A DNA stretch of 44,432 bases, from contig JAUHXL010000006.1 in NCBI GenBank assembly GCA_030426945.1, forward strand, positions 1 through 44,432. Direction: 5' to 3'. This document shows positions 1-6,826 of this stretch, in pieces. Numbering within the stretch: the stretch's first letter is position 1; the number at the start of each line of letters is the position of its first letter. The notes below the pieces were generated by a model, which saw nothing but the letters and a program-made list of their open reading frames with translations, was not told the origin of the DNA and did not search any database. This DNA comes from a bacterium (GTDB lineage: Bacteria; Myxococcota_A; Bradymonadia; UBA7976; UBA1532). A program made the translations under genes and the position numbers.

Positions 1-2
1 AG

Positions 3-353
3 CCGCTGCTGGAGATCGAAGAGGTGTTCCCGCTGCCGCTCGCCGACGCCCTCGCCGAGCTGCGCGACCGCCTGCTGAGCCGGCGGCAGGACGTGCTCGA
101 GGCGTCGGGCGATCTCAGCCGGGTGCTTGCCGAGCGCGTCGTCGAGGCCCGCGACGGCGGGCGGCCGGAGGCGCTCGCGGATCTCGGCCATTTCGTCGAG
201 CGGCTGGAGCAGGCTGCCGAGGCGCGGTCGAGCCGAGGCCTGCGCGCGGACGCCAAGAACCGCCTGCTGCAGCCCCTCGAGCCGGCGCCTGCGCCCGATC
301 CCGCCGCCGTCGCTCACGGCGCCGCCTTCCTGGCTCACTTGACCGCCCGCTGA
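3..353 (+). CDS. C-terminal part of an unknown protein (5' end outside window)
   Basis: The frame is open from base 3, so the gene begins before the window. A GTG at 24 is available but nothing marks it as a start. The visible 116 residues are mostly charged and helical (repeated Arg, Glu, Ala, Leu), with a Pro/Ala-rich stretch near the end and a TGA stop at 351-353. No family is recognised. The helical character would fit the C-terminal tail of a cytoplasmic protein. Coding is supported by the strong GC third-position bias shared with neighbouring genes. Confidence 0.6.
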   Translation, partial: PLLEIEEVFPLPLADALAELRDRLLSRRQDVLEASGDLSRVLAERVVEARDGGRPEALADLGHFVERLEQAAEARSSRGLRADAKNRLLQPLEPAPAPDPAAVAHGAAFLAHLTAR

Positions 354-433
354 GCCCGTCGGCGCGTCAAACCCCCGCCCCTGGCCGCCCGGAGCCCCGC
401 GCGCACGATCTATCGGTCGGTGTGCGCAGGTTC

Positions 434-461
434 TTGACATGCGCCGTTCACGATCTAAAGT
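434..461 (+). promoter_or_regulatory. Candidate sigma-70 promoter P1 of the lipoprotein gene
   Basis: A perfect -35 TTGACA (434-439) is followed after 16 bases by TAAAGT (456-461). It lies about 135 bases upstream of the lipoprotein start, in the 242-base gap after the truncated gene. Confidence 0.5.
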
Positions 462-492
462 GCGCTTTCATCGTGCCAGGCGGCTGGCGTCT

Positions 493-522
493 TTGACTCG
501 CTCGGCCGGTTTTGCATACAAC
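493..522 (+). promoter_or_regulatory. Candidate second promoter P2 of the lipoprotein gene
   Basis: TTGACT (493-498), an 18-base spacer, then TACAAC (517-522). The inverted repeat at 503-528 covers its spacer and -10. Use of P2 would leave a leader of about 65 bases with a small hairpin (TCGGCC/GGCCGA, 552-568). Confidence 0.4.
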
Positions 523-528
523 CGGCCG
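503..528. promoter_or_regulatory. Perfect inverted repeat overlapping promoter P2 (operator candidate)
   Basis: CGGCCGGTT (503-511) and AACCGGCCG (520-528) are perfect 9-base arms around an 8-base AT-containing centre. The layout suits a dimeric DNA-binding regulator, since it covers the spacer and -10 of P2. In a P1 transcript it would instead form a leader hairpin. No T-run follows, so it is not a terminator. Confidence 0.4.
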
Positions 529-595
529 CGTCCTGGTGAAGCCGGGCGGGATCGGCCTTCGCGGCCGAAGCAGACAACGGGGAGGAATCTCTTTC

Positions 596-1267
596 ATGAA
601 CGAGCTCAAGAAGCTTCTGGTGTGTGCGCTGGGCCTGACCGTGGCCTTCACCGTGGTCGCCTGTGACGTCGACGACGACGAGGAGACCTGCAACGAGGCC
701 GGCGTCTGTGGCGCCGGCGGCGGCGGCGGCGGCGGCGGTGCCGGCGGCATGGGCGGCATGGGCGGTGCCCCGATGGGCGCCGAGTACAAGTACGTGATCA
801 TCGTCGACAACTCGACCGATGAGAACATGCAGGGTACGCCCGGCGCCGACATCTGCGGCGTGATCGCCGAGTGCGATGGCGTCGAGTCGACCGCGACCTC
901 GGCGGCGATCACCGTCGGTCAGGGTCTGGTCTGCGACGGCAGCACGACCGAGGCGCCCTGCGAGAGCGGCACGAACCGCCAGGACGGCGACGCGGCCCGT
1001 GACCGCGGCGACAACTGCGAGCCCGGCTCGAGCCCGAGTGACTACGCGTCGCTGGGCCTCTCGGGCGAGCTGGCCCTCGGCTTCGCTGGCGACCTGCAGG
1101 GCTGCAGCGTCACCATCACCGAGCTGACCGGCAACGACGTCGAGGGTTACGACGTCTACGTCTGCCAGACCGCGGTGCTCGACGCCGCGACCTGCATCGG
1201 TGGCGCCGTGCTGCAGTCGGCCGACATGGGCGGCGCGATCAGCGTCGCGGTGCCCGCCGCGCAGTGA
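596..1267 (+). CDS. Secreted Cys-rich lipoprotein with poly-Gly linker
   Basis: The product has 223 residues. An in-frame ATG lies at 512, but the ATG at 596 has GGAGG 10 bases upstream and gives a textbook lipoprotein signal: two Lys, a hydrophobic core, then lipobox VVAC with the lipidated Cys at residue 23. An acidic stretch follows, then a Gly/Met-rich linker coded by a GGC run. The mature globular part carries about ten Cys in an even number, suggesting disulfides in an exported, membrane-anchored protein. Asp follows the lipidated Cys, which in enterobacteria signals inner-membrane retention; whether that rule holds here is unknown. No family is recognised. Two candidate promoters precede it and a strong terminator follows, so it is probably monocistronic. 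Confidence 0.85.
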   Translation: MNELKKLLVCALGLTVAFTVVACDVDDDEETCNEAGVCGAGGGGGGGGAGGMGGMGGAPMGAEYKYVIIVDNSTDENMQGTPGADICGVIAECDGVESTATSAAITVGQGLVCDGSTTEAPCESGTNRQDGDAARDRGDNCEPGSSPSDYASLGLSGELALGFAGDLQGCSVTITELTGNDVEGYDVYVCQTAVLDAATCIGGAVLQSADMGGAISVAVPAAQ

Positions 1268-1305
1268 TGCGCGCTGCGCGCGTCGCGTCCAGCGCGTGAC
1301 GTGAG

Positions 1306-1337
1306 AAAGGGGGCGCCTTCGGGCGCCCCTTTTTTTT
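1306..1337 (+). terminator. Rho-independent terminator of the lipoprotein gene
   Basis: Perfect 8-base stem GGGGCGCC (1310-1317) and GGCGCCCC (1322-1329) closed by a TTCG tetraloop, then eight T (1330-1337). It begins about 40 bases after the lipoprotein stop. Confidence 0.92.
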
Positions 1338-1366
1338 GGCCTGGCTTTCCGCTTTGATCCCCCGGG

Positions 1367-1393
1367 GGAGCCGGCGCGACGCGCACCGGCTCC
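1367..1393 (+). other. Leader hairpin upstream of the HEAT-repeat gene
   Basis: GGAGCCGG (1367-1374) pairs with CCGGCTCC (1386-1393) around an 11-base loop, about 40 bases before the ATG at 1432. A CCCCCGGGGG palindrome overlaps its left side. There is no T-run; function unknown. Confidence 0.3.
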
Positions 1394-1431
1394 GCGCGCC
1401 GGGCCTGGGGCCCCGCGCCCAGAGGAGCACG

Positions 1432-3348
1432 ATGGCCGACGAGCGCACGCCCGCCGCCCCCACCGGCGGCGGCGCCGACATCATGCGGATGTTCGAGGGC
1501 CCCGGCGAGGAGGCCCTCGAACAGGACCAGCGGCTGCTGGTCGCGGCGGCGCGCAACGCCTTCCGCGAGCTCGAGAAGCTCGTGAAGAACATCGGCCTCT
1601 ACGGGGCGGCCCACAAGAGCATCGACCGCTTCCGTGAGCGCCTCTTCGTCGCGCTGACCGAGGTGCTCGAGCTCGCGCCCGAGGTCGAGGTGGTGCTCGG
1701 GCCCTACGAGTTCACCTTGTTCGACCAGGTCATCTACGAGAACCCGAACGTCGAGCGGAACTTCATCTACAAGTTCTACATGGACGGTATCCGCCGCATC
1801 ACGTTCTCGGCGGGGCTGGCCTACGAGGAGATCAACGACTTCGTCGACGTGCTGTTGACCGACTGGGCCGATCCGAGCCTTTTCGAGGACGACGCGGTGA
1901 CGATGCTGTGGGGCAAGGATCTGCCCCACGTGCACTACGTCGTGATCGACAGCTTCGCCGACGACACGGCCGAGGACGAGCAGCACGCCTACACGGTCGA
2001 AGGCGTCATCGAGCGGGTGCGGACCGGCGCCGACAGCGAGGCCCTGCAGGCGCAGGCCACGGGCGGCGGGGCCGGCGGGGCCGGCGGCGGGCGGCGCTCG
2101 CGCCGGTCGATCGGTCAGATCGCGCCCGTCGTCCGCCTCAGCGAGATCGATCTCGACCGCTTCGAGGAGGCCCCGTTCGCGATGGACGAGGCCGAGTTCC
2201 ACACGCTGAAGTCGGTGATCCACACCACTGATCGCGAGACGCTCGAGAAGTTCATCGAGATCCTCTTCAAGGTGAACCTGGCCGAGGCCGTGTCGGCGGC
2301 CGACCGCCAAGGCCGGATCGTCAACCTCTTCGACCGCATCGCCGATCTGCTGCTCAGTCAAGGGCGCATCGGTGATCTCGAGCGGCTGCTCCGCAAGGTG
2401 CGCCGTCTGACCGGGCCCGGCGGCACGGTCATCGAAGAGAACCTGGCCGCCATCGAGCGCATCTTCGATCACTGGACCCACGCCGAGTTCGTCGACCGCG
2501 TGATGCAGGGGCTGTCCGATCCCGAGTTTGGCTATACCGCCTCGGCGCTGGCCATCGCCGGCCTGCTGAACGCGGGGGCGGTGCCGCACCTGGCCATGGC
2601 GGCCGGGCACGTGACCATCCCCGAGCGCCGCCAGGCGCTCTTCGATCTGGTCGGTCGGCGCCTGGCCGGGCAGGAGCGGGCGGTGGCCCAGCTGCTGCGC
2701 ACCGTCGAGGCGGCACACGCCCACGATCTGGTGCGCATCCTGCGCCCGGCGTGCGTCCGCGACGATCTGACGGCGGCCGTGCGCTACGCGATGGGCAGCC
2801 CCCACGAGGCGGTGCGCCTCGAGGGCCTGTCGCTGCTGCCCCACGAGGAGACCCCGCGCCACCTCGATCTGCTCTACAAGGCGCTGAAGGATCCCGGGCG
2901 GACGGTGCGCGGCAAGGCCTTGCACCTGCTGACCCGCGTGGGCGGCCCGGACGTCCACGCGCACATCATGGGCAGCATCCAGGATCGCGACTTCACCAGC
3001 TACACGCTGGACGAGAAGCGCCGGTACTTCGCCGCCGCGGCGCTCACCGGGGACGCGCGCGGCTTCTTCCTGGAGACCTTCCACCAGGGCGGCCTGTTCG
3101 GGAAGGGCAACGACGCGGTGCGCCACTGCGCGGCCATCGCGCTGGGCATTCGGCTGCACCGCGACGCGGTGCCGCAGTTCGAGAAGGAGACCAAGCGGCG
3201 GCTGAAGCACGAGCTCGTGGCCGACGCCTGCGCGTGGGCGCTGCAGCACATGGCCTGTGATCGCGAGGAGCGGACCCGCCAGCTGTACGACATCTTCTTC
3301 CAGGGCGAGCTGCGCTTCGCCCCGCAGCCGACCGAGAGGGCGCCATGA
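1432..3348 (+). CDS. HEAT-repeat protein with novel N-terminal domain
   Basis: The product has 638 residues. The start is the ATG at 1432, behind AGAGGAG; an upstream in-frame start at 1336 lies in the terminator T-run and is unlikely. Residues about 40-165 form a helical/beta domain (motifs NIGLYGAAH, GPYEFTLFDQ, RRITFSAGL). A Gly-rich linker spans about 209-225, and the rest is helical and HEAT-like, including LEGLSLLPHEETPRHLDLLY and GRTVRGKALHLL. No signal peptide or membrane segment is seen, so it is probably cytoplasmic. The stop overlaps the next gene by ATGA, implying translational coupling, and the N-terminal domain resembles the start of that protein. HEAT solenoids are scaffolds; the specific role is not known. 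Confidence 0.85.
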   Translation: MADERTPAAPTGGGADIMRMFEGPGEEALEQDQRLLVAAARNAFRELEKLVKNIGLYGAAHKSIDRFRERLFVALTEVLELAPEVEVVLGPYEFTLFDQVIYENPNVERNFIYKFYMDGIRRITFSAGLAYEEINDFVDVLLTDWADPSLFEDDAVTMLWGKDLPHVHYVVIDSFADDTAEDEQHAYTVEGVIERVRTGADSEALQAQATGGGAGGAGGGRRSRRSIGQIAPVVRLSEIDLDRFEEAPFAMDEAEFHTLKSVIHTTDRETLEKFIEILFKVNLAEAVSAADRQGRIVNLFDRIADLLLSQGRIGDLERLLRKVRRLTGPGGTVIEENLAAIERIFDHWTHAEFVDRVMQGLSDPEFGYTASALAIAGLLNAGAVPHLAMAAGHVTIPERRQALFDLVGRRLAGQERAVAQLLRTVEAAHAHDLVRILRPACVRDDLTAAVRYAMGSPHEAVRLEGLSLLPHEETPRHLDLLYKALKDPGRTVRGKALHLLTRVGGPDVHAHIMGSIQDRDFTSYTLDEKRRYFAAAALTGDARGFFLETFHQGGLFGKGNDAVRHCAAIALGIRLHRDAVPQFEKETKRRLKHELVADACAWALQHMACDREERTRQLYDIFFQGELRFAPQPTERAP

Positions 3349-4838
3349 GCGAACTGCAGGGCCTCGGCAGCGCCCTCGACTTCCTCAGCGGCCTCGACGC
3401 CGGACAGGACGAGCGCTTCGAGCATCTGTCGCGCAGCGTGGTCAACCACCTGTTCGTGCTGCTCCGCTCCGCGGGCATGTACGACCTGCAGAACGACGCC
3501 ATGGAGCGGCCCTTCGCGCAGATGGCCGCCACGGCCAACGAGCTGCTCGCGCTCTTCAACGAGGAGGTCTCGCTCACGCTGGTCGACGGCAACTTCTTCG
3601 TCAACCGGCGCCTCGTGAAGCTGGACTTCAGCACCTTCCAGAACGTGCGCTATCTGCGCCGCATCTTCGACTACCTGGGCATCAACGAGATCCTCTTCAC
3701 CGAGCAGCTCGACCGCGAGCTGCTGACCCGCTTCGTGCGCGCGTTCCTCGAGGTGGTGCAGACCAAGCAGGGCAGCATCAGCGACTACCCGCTGACCGGG
3801 CTGCGCCTGCGCTGGCTCGAGGCCGGCGACTTCGACGAGCTGCGACACGATGATGATCCGCGGCGCCACATCATCACGGTCTACGCGTCGGGCCTGTTGA
3901 TGCTGCGGCAGTTCGTCAATGACCTGCGCAAGGGGCGCTCGCCCCGCCACGCGAAGGTCAAGCGCCTGTGCCTCGAGCTGATCGACATGGAGCCGCGCTA
4001 CCACAACATGCTGTTGGCGCTGGTGCACCTCGAGACCTACAAGGGCAACCTGTTCTGCCACATGCTGAACACGGCGGTGCTGGCCATCGCCTTCGGCCAG
4101 CGCCTGGGCCTGCGGCGGGATCAGCTGACCGACCTGGGCATGGCCGCGTTCCACCACGACCTGGGCTGGGCGTTGATGGGTACGCTCGACGGCGAGCACA
4201 GCGACGCGGTCGCGCTGACGATGGAGGGCATCAACTACATCCGCGACGACCGCGACACCGAGATGGACAAGATGCGGGTCAAGGTGGCCCGGAGCCTCGT
4301 GCGCCTCGGTGGGTTCAACGAGCTGGTCATCAACCGGCTGATCGTCGCCTACGAGTGCCAGATCCCCGAGGACGCGCCGGCCCGCGGCCTGTACTACGGC
4401 GAGATCGACGCCTCGTTCATGACCCACGTGGTGCGCATGGCGTCGACGTACGACGAGCTGACGACGCCGCGCAACGGTCAACCCGGGCTGCTGCCCGACC
4501 AGGCGATGAAGCGCATCTTGGACGACGGCGGGCAGACCTACGATGTCTTCCTCGCCAAGCTCTTCGCCAACAGCATCGGCGCCTACCCCGTCGGGACGAT
4601 GGTCGAGCTCGACACGACCGAGATCGGGCTGGTGGTGAACCTCCCGCTCAACCCGATCAACTTCCACCGGCCACAAGTGAAGCTGCTGATCGACCGCATG
4701 GGTCGTCCGCTCGAGGACGGGCCCATCGTCGACCTCGACGAGACGGTGCGCGGGGGCAGCAAGTACGTTCGGACGATCGAGCGCACCCTCGACAGCCGCG
4801 AGTACGGCGTCAGCATCACCCGGTTCTTCTTCGGCTGA
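3345..4838 (+). CDS. Degenerate HD-GYP-like protein
   Basis: The product has 497 residues, translationally coupled to the HEAT gene by ATGA. Residues about 30-140 resemble the N-terminal domain of that upstream protein (GMYDLQN, LVDGNFFVNRRLV, GINEILFTEQL). Residues about 215-460 follow the HD-GYP order: FCHMLNT (His239), FHHDLGW (269-275) in place of HDxGK, STYDELTTPR in place of ADxYDAMT, then IGAYPVGTMVEL and the usual C-terminal beta region. The HHE and GYP motifs and the metal-binding Asp of ADxYD are missing, the latter replaced by Ser367. Cyclic-di-GMP phosphodiesterase activity is therefore unlikely; a pseudoenzyme acting as a sensor or scaffold is the inference. No membrane segment is seen. 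Confidence 0.85.
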   Translation: MSELQGLGSALDFLSGLDAGQDERFEHLSRSVVNHLFVLLRSAGMYDLQNDAMERPFAQMAATANELLALFNEEVSLTLVDGNFFVNRRLVKLDFSTFQNVRYLRRIFDYLGINEILFTEQLDRELLTRFVRAFLEVVQTKQGSISDYPLTGLRLRWLEAGDFDELRHDDDPRRHIITVYASGLLMLRQFVNDLRKGRSPRHAKVKRLCLELIDMEPRYHNMLLALVHLETYKGNLFCHMLNTAVLAIAFGQRLGLRRDQLTDLGMAAFHHDLGWALMGTLDGEHSDAVALTMEGINYIRDDRDTEMDKMRVKVARSLVRLGGFNELVINRLIVAYECQIPEDAPARGLYYGEIDASFMTHVVRMASTYDELTTPRNGQPGLLPDQAMKRILDDGGQTYDVFLAKLFANSIGAYPVGTMVELDTTEIGLVVNLPLNPINFHRPQVKLLIDRMGRPLEDGPIVDLDETVRGGSKYVRTIERTLDSREYGVSITRFFFG

Positions 4839-4857
4839 CCCCGCCGCGGGAAAAACC

Positions 4858-4886
4858 TTTGGCGCCGCGCGCGGCGGCGCTAGCAT
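4858..4886 (+). promoter_or_regulatory. Candidate promoter of the tail-anchored protein gene
   Basis: TTTGGC (4858-4863), 17 bases, TAGCAT (4881-4886), directly after the HD-GYP-like gene. The form resembles other candidates in this window at 27103 and 42538. Confidence 0.35.
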
Positions 4887-4940
4887 GGCCGCGATCGGGC
4901 CCGTCGGGTCCGCCGTGCCGTGAAAGCCAGGAGCGCATCG

Positions 4941-5906
4941 ATGCAGCACTCGGCGCTCGCCGATCGATTCAACGAAGCCAGCCGCGGCCTCGAGACCAAG
5001 GGGCATCGCGTGGTGGTGCGCCGGGCGCGCGCGCTGCTCGAGGCGGGGGACGCCGCGGGCGCCGTCGACTTCCTCGACGACGCCGGCAGCCGGATGATCG
5101 ACGCTGATCTGCAGGGGTTGGCGGACGCTCTGCGGGCGTGGCAGCGCGGCGGCGGTGACGCCCGCGCGCTGGTCACGCTGCCGGCGTGGGTGGAGGGGGT
5201 GGCGCACGAGCAGCGCCTCGGCCGCTTCATCGCGCACGCGACGGCCCACGCCGATCTCGGCGTCCTCGCCGAGCGCCTGGCGGAGCAGCAGGCCGGGCTC
5301 GCGAGCGGCGCGCCCCTGCCCGCGGAGCCACCGGCTCAGGTGGCCCCCGATCAGCTGCCTCCGCTGCCCGGCAAGGACGCGGAGCGCCCCGGCGCGGCGA
5401 TCGCGAACATCTTCCCCGACGCGCGGCGCCCGCGCGCCGCCGTCGAGGCGCCCAGCGATCTCACCGAGCGGCCCCTCGACCTCGACGGCGCGCTGCCCCC
5501 CGCGGTGGCCGAGCCGAGCGAGCCGTCGGCGCCGCCGCGCGCGTTCGAACCCTCGGCGCCCCCCCCGAGGGTGGAGCCCTCGGCGCCGCCGCGCGCGCTC
5601 GAGCCCTCGGCGCCGCCCCCCGCGGTGGCCGGCCCGACGCTGGGGACGCTCGACGACGCGGCCGCGGACCCCTTCGACGCGCCGCCCGCGCAGCCCGCGG
5701 CGCCGGCGCCGGCGCCGGCCCTGCAGCCCGCCCCGTCGGACGCCATCACGCGCACCGGGTTCGAGAACCTGCCCGAGCTGCACGCGCCCCCCTCGCTGCC
5801 GGAGGCCCCGAAGGAGGCGCCGAGCAAGAAGGGCCCGCTCTATGCGGTCATCGGGCTGGTGGTGGCCGCGGCCGCGGCCGCAGCGTGGTTCTTCTTCGGG
5901 CAGTGA
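4941..5906 (+). CDS. Pro/Ala-rich tail-anchored protein
   Basis: The product has 321 residues. ATG 4941 is preferred over GTG 4920 because AGGAG lies 7 bases upstream of it. Residues 1-120 are a helical, soluble-looking domain. The middle is disordered and Pro/Ala-rich, with four copies of a nine-residue unit beginning EPSAPP. A basic KK then precedes one hydrophobic segment of about 20 residues, ending in FFFGQ at the C terminus. There is no signal peptide, so the N-terminal bulk should stay in the cytoplasm, anchored in the inner membrane by its tail. No family is recognised. It follows the HEAT/HD-GYP pair on the same strand but has a promoter candidate of its own. Confidence 0.75.
   Translation: MQHSALADRFNEASRGLETKGHRVVVRRARALLEAGDAAGAVDFLDDAGSRMIDADLQGLADALRAWQRGGGDARALVTLPAWVEGVAHEQRLGRFIAHATAHADLGVLAERLAEQQAGLASGAPLPAEPPAQVAPDQLPPLPGKDAERPGAAIANIFPDARRPRAAVEAPSDLTERPLDLDGALPPAVAEPSEPSAPPRAFEPSAPPPRVEPSAPPRALEPSAPPPAVAGPTLGTLDDAAADPFDAPPAQPAAPAPAPALQPAPSDAITRTGFENLPELHAPPSLPEAPKEAPSKKGPLYAVIGLVVAAAAAAAWFFFGQ
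5520..5627 (+). repeat. Four in-frame 27-base repeats (EPSAPP units)
   Basis: GAG/GAA-CC(C/G)-TCG-GCG-CC units begin at 5520, 5547, 5574 and 5601, an exact 27-base period coding nine-residue units in the disordered linker. Copy-number change would keep the frame. Confidence 0.8.
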
Positions 5907-5999
5907 CGCGCGCGCGCCGCCAGGGCGCCCGGCGGGTGTCTCCTTGAGGAAGGGCGTCGCCGCGCCAGCGGATCCGCGCTTCCTTGGGGGATGGCCTGC

Positions 6000-6353
6000 T
6001 CAGCCGAGGATACGGTTGAGGTCGGCCTCGAGGCCGGGCGGCTTCGGTGCGCCGCCCACGGCGGCCAGATAGCAGCTCGACAGGCCCACCTCGAAGGGCC
6101 AGACCTGCAGGGCCGCGCCCCGCGTCACCAGGCCGAGCAGCCCATCGCTGCACGCGGGCTGGGCGTCCGCCGCCAGGGGCGCGATGGCCGCCAAGGCCTC
6201 GATGTCGGGCCCCCGAGTCGTCCCCGCGAGCAACAGACCGTCGGCGTCGGCCAGCGCGAGCGCGTCGTGCGCCCCGCGTCGGGCCACCGCGTCGAGGTAC
6301 AGCCCGGCGGCTTTGATCGGATGGGCGCTTCGCTGCACTCGCCGCTCGTTCAT
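6000..6353 (-). CDS. Small Roadblock/LC7-like protein
   Basis: The product has 117 residues. The ATG at 6353 has a purine-rich GGGGGGAA site upstream. The centre reads ALALADADGLLLAG followed by DIEALAAIAPLAA, the beta-hairpin and helix pattern of Roadblock/LC7 (MglB-like) proteins, which bind or regulate small GTPases. A second strand pair (ALQVWPFEVG, SCYLAAVGG) fits the fold. No small GTPase gene is next to it in this window. It is convergent with the tail-anchored protein gene and lies downstream of the Trm112-like gene on the same strand. The family call is by pattern only. Confidence 0.65.
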   Translation of the reverse strand: MNERRVQRSAHPIKAAGLYLDAVARRGAHDALALADADGLLLAGTTRGPDIEALAAIAPLAADAQPACSDGLLGLVTRGAALQVWPFEVGLSSCYLAAVGGAPKPPGLEADLNRILG

Positions 6354-6429
6354 GGATTCCCCCCTGTGACCAGCGTGCGGGGAACATGATGTAGGCAAGT
6401 GTGGGCGAGCGCAAAAAAAGCGCCGACGA

Positions 6430-6690
6430 CTACTCGAACGCGTCGAGGGGGATGGCCTCGTCGACGAGCAGGTTGGGGATGTCGTCGTTGACGGCATAGA
6501 GCATCTTGCCGTCGGCCCGCACCAAGCCGCTGTCGAGGGGCGTCGTGACCGGCTTGCCGGCACGATTGACCGCCGTCCCCGCGGCGATGGCGGCGTTGAT
6601 CTTCTCGACGAGCGCGGTGCTGGCGGGCGCCAGCTTCTCGCGCGAGTCGGGGCACACCAGCAGGTCGAGCAGCGTGCTGTCGAGGGCCAT
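6430..6690 (-). CDS. Trm112-like small protein
   Basis: The product has 86 residues. The ATG at 6690 sits behind a near-ideal GGGAGGTGA. The start LLDLLVCPDSREKL and the end DGKMLYAVNDDIPNLLVDEAIPL match the Trm112/YcaR family (UPF0434), small proteins that activate methyltransferases in eukaryotes and are poorly understood in bacteria. Only one Cys (residue 13) remains, so the four-Cys zinc site of classical Trm112 is absent. About 32 extra residues between the first helix and the C-terminal strand make it longer than the usual 60-residue YcaR. It is divergent from ftsK. Confidence 0.8.
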   Translation of the reverse strand: MALDSTLLDLLVCPDSREKLAPASTALVEKINAAIAAGTAVNRAGKPVTTPLDSGLVRADGKMLYAVNDDIPNLLVDEAIPLDAFE

Positions 6691-6771
6691 GATTCACCTC
6701 CCGTCTGCGTTGGCCGCAGGATGCGGGGCCTCGCTTCGAGGCGCAAGGGGCAGGGTGCGTCGACGCGGGGG

Positions 6772-6799
6772 TTGAATCTGTCCCACATCCCCATACAAT
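6772..6799 (+). promoter_or_regulatory. Candidate sigma-70 promoter of ftsK
   Basis: TTGAAT (6772-6777), 16 bases, TACAAT (6794-6799), 27 bases upstream of the ftsK ATG. Both hexamers match consensus at five of six positions. Confidence 0.6.
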
Positions 6800-6826
6800 G
6801 GGCGAAAAGGGTGACATGGGGGTTCC

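Noticed and set aside
711-760. GGC-rich run in the lipoprotein gene as a phase-variation tract
   Set aside because: The unit is three bases, so slippage changes Gly number without shifting the frame; poly-Gly linkers are common in such lipoproteins.
3000-5783. A 927-codon open frame on the minus strand
   Set aside because: It lies opposite the HEAT, HD-GYP-like and tail-anchored genes; stops are rare in all frames at this GC content. Its translation is Arg/Gly/Val/His-rich with no family motif and no ribosome site.
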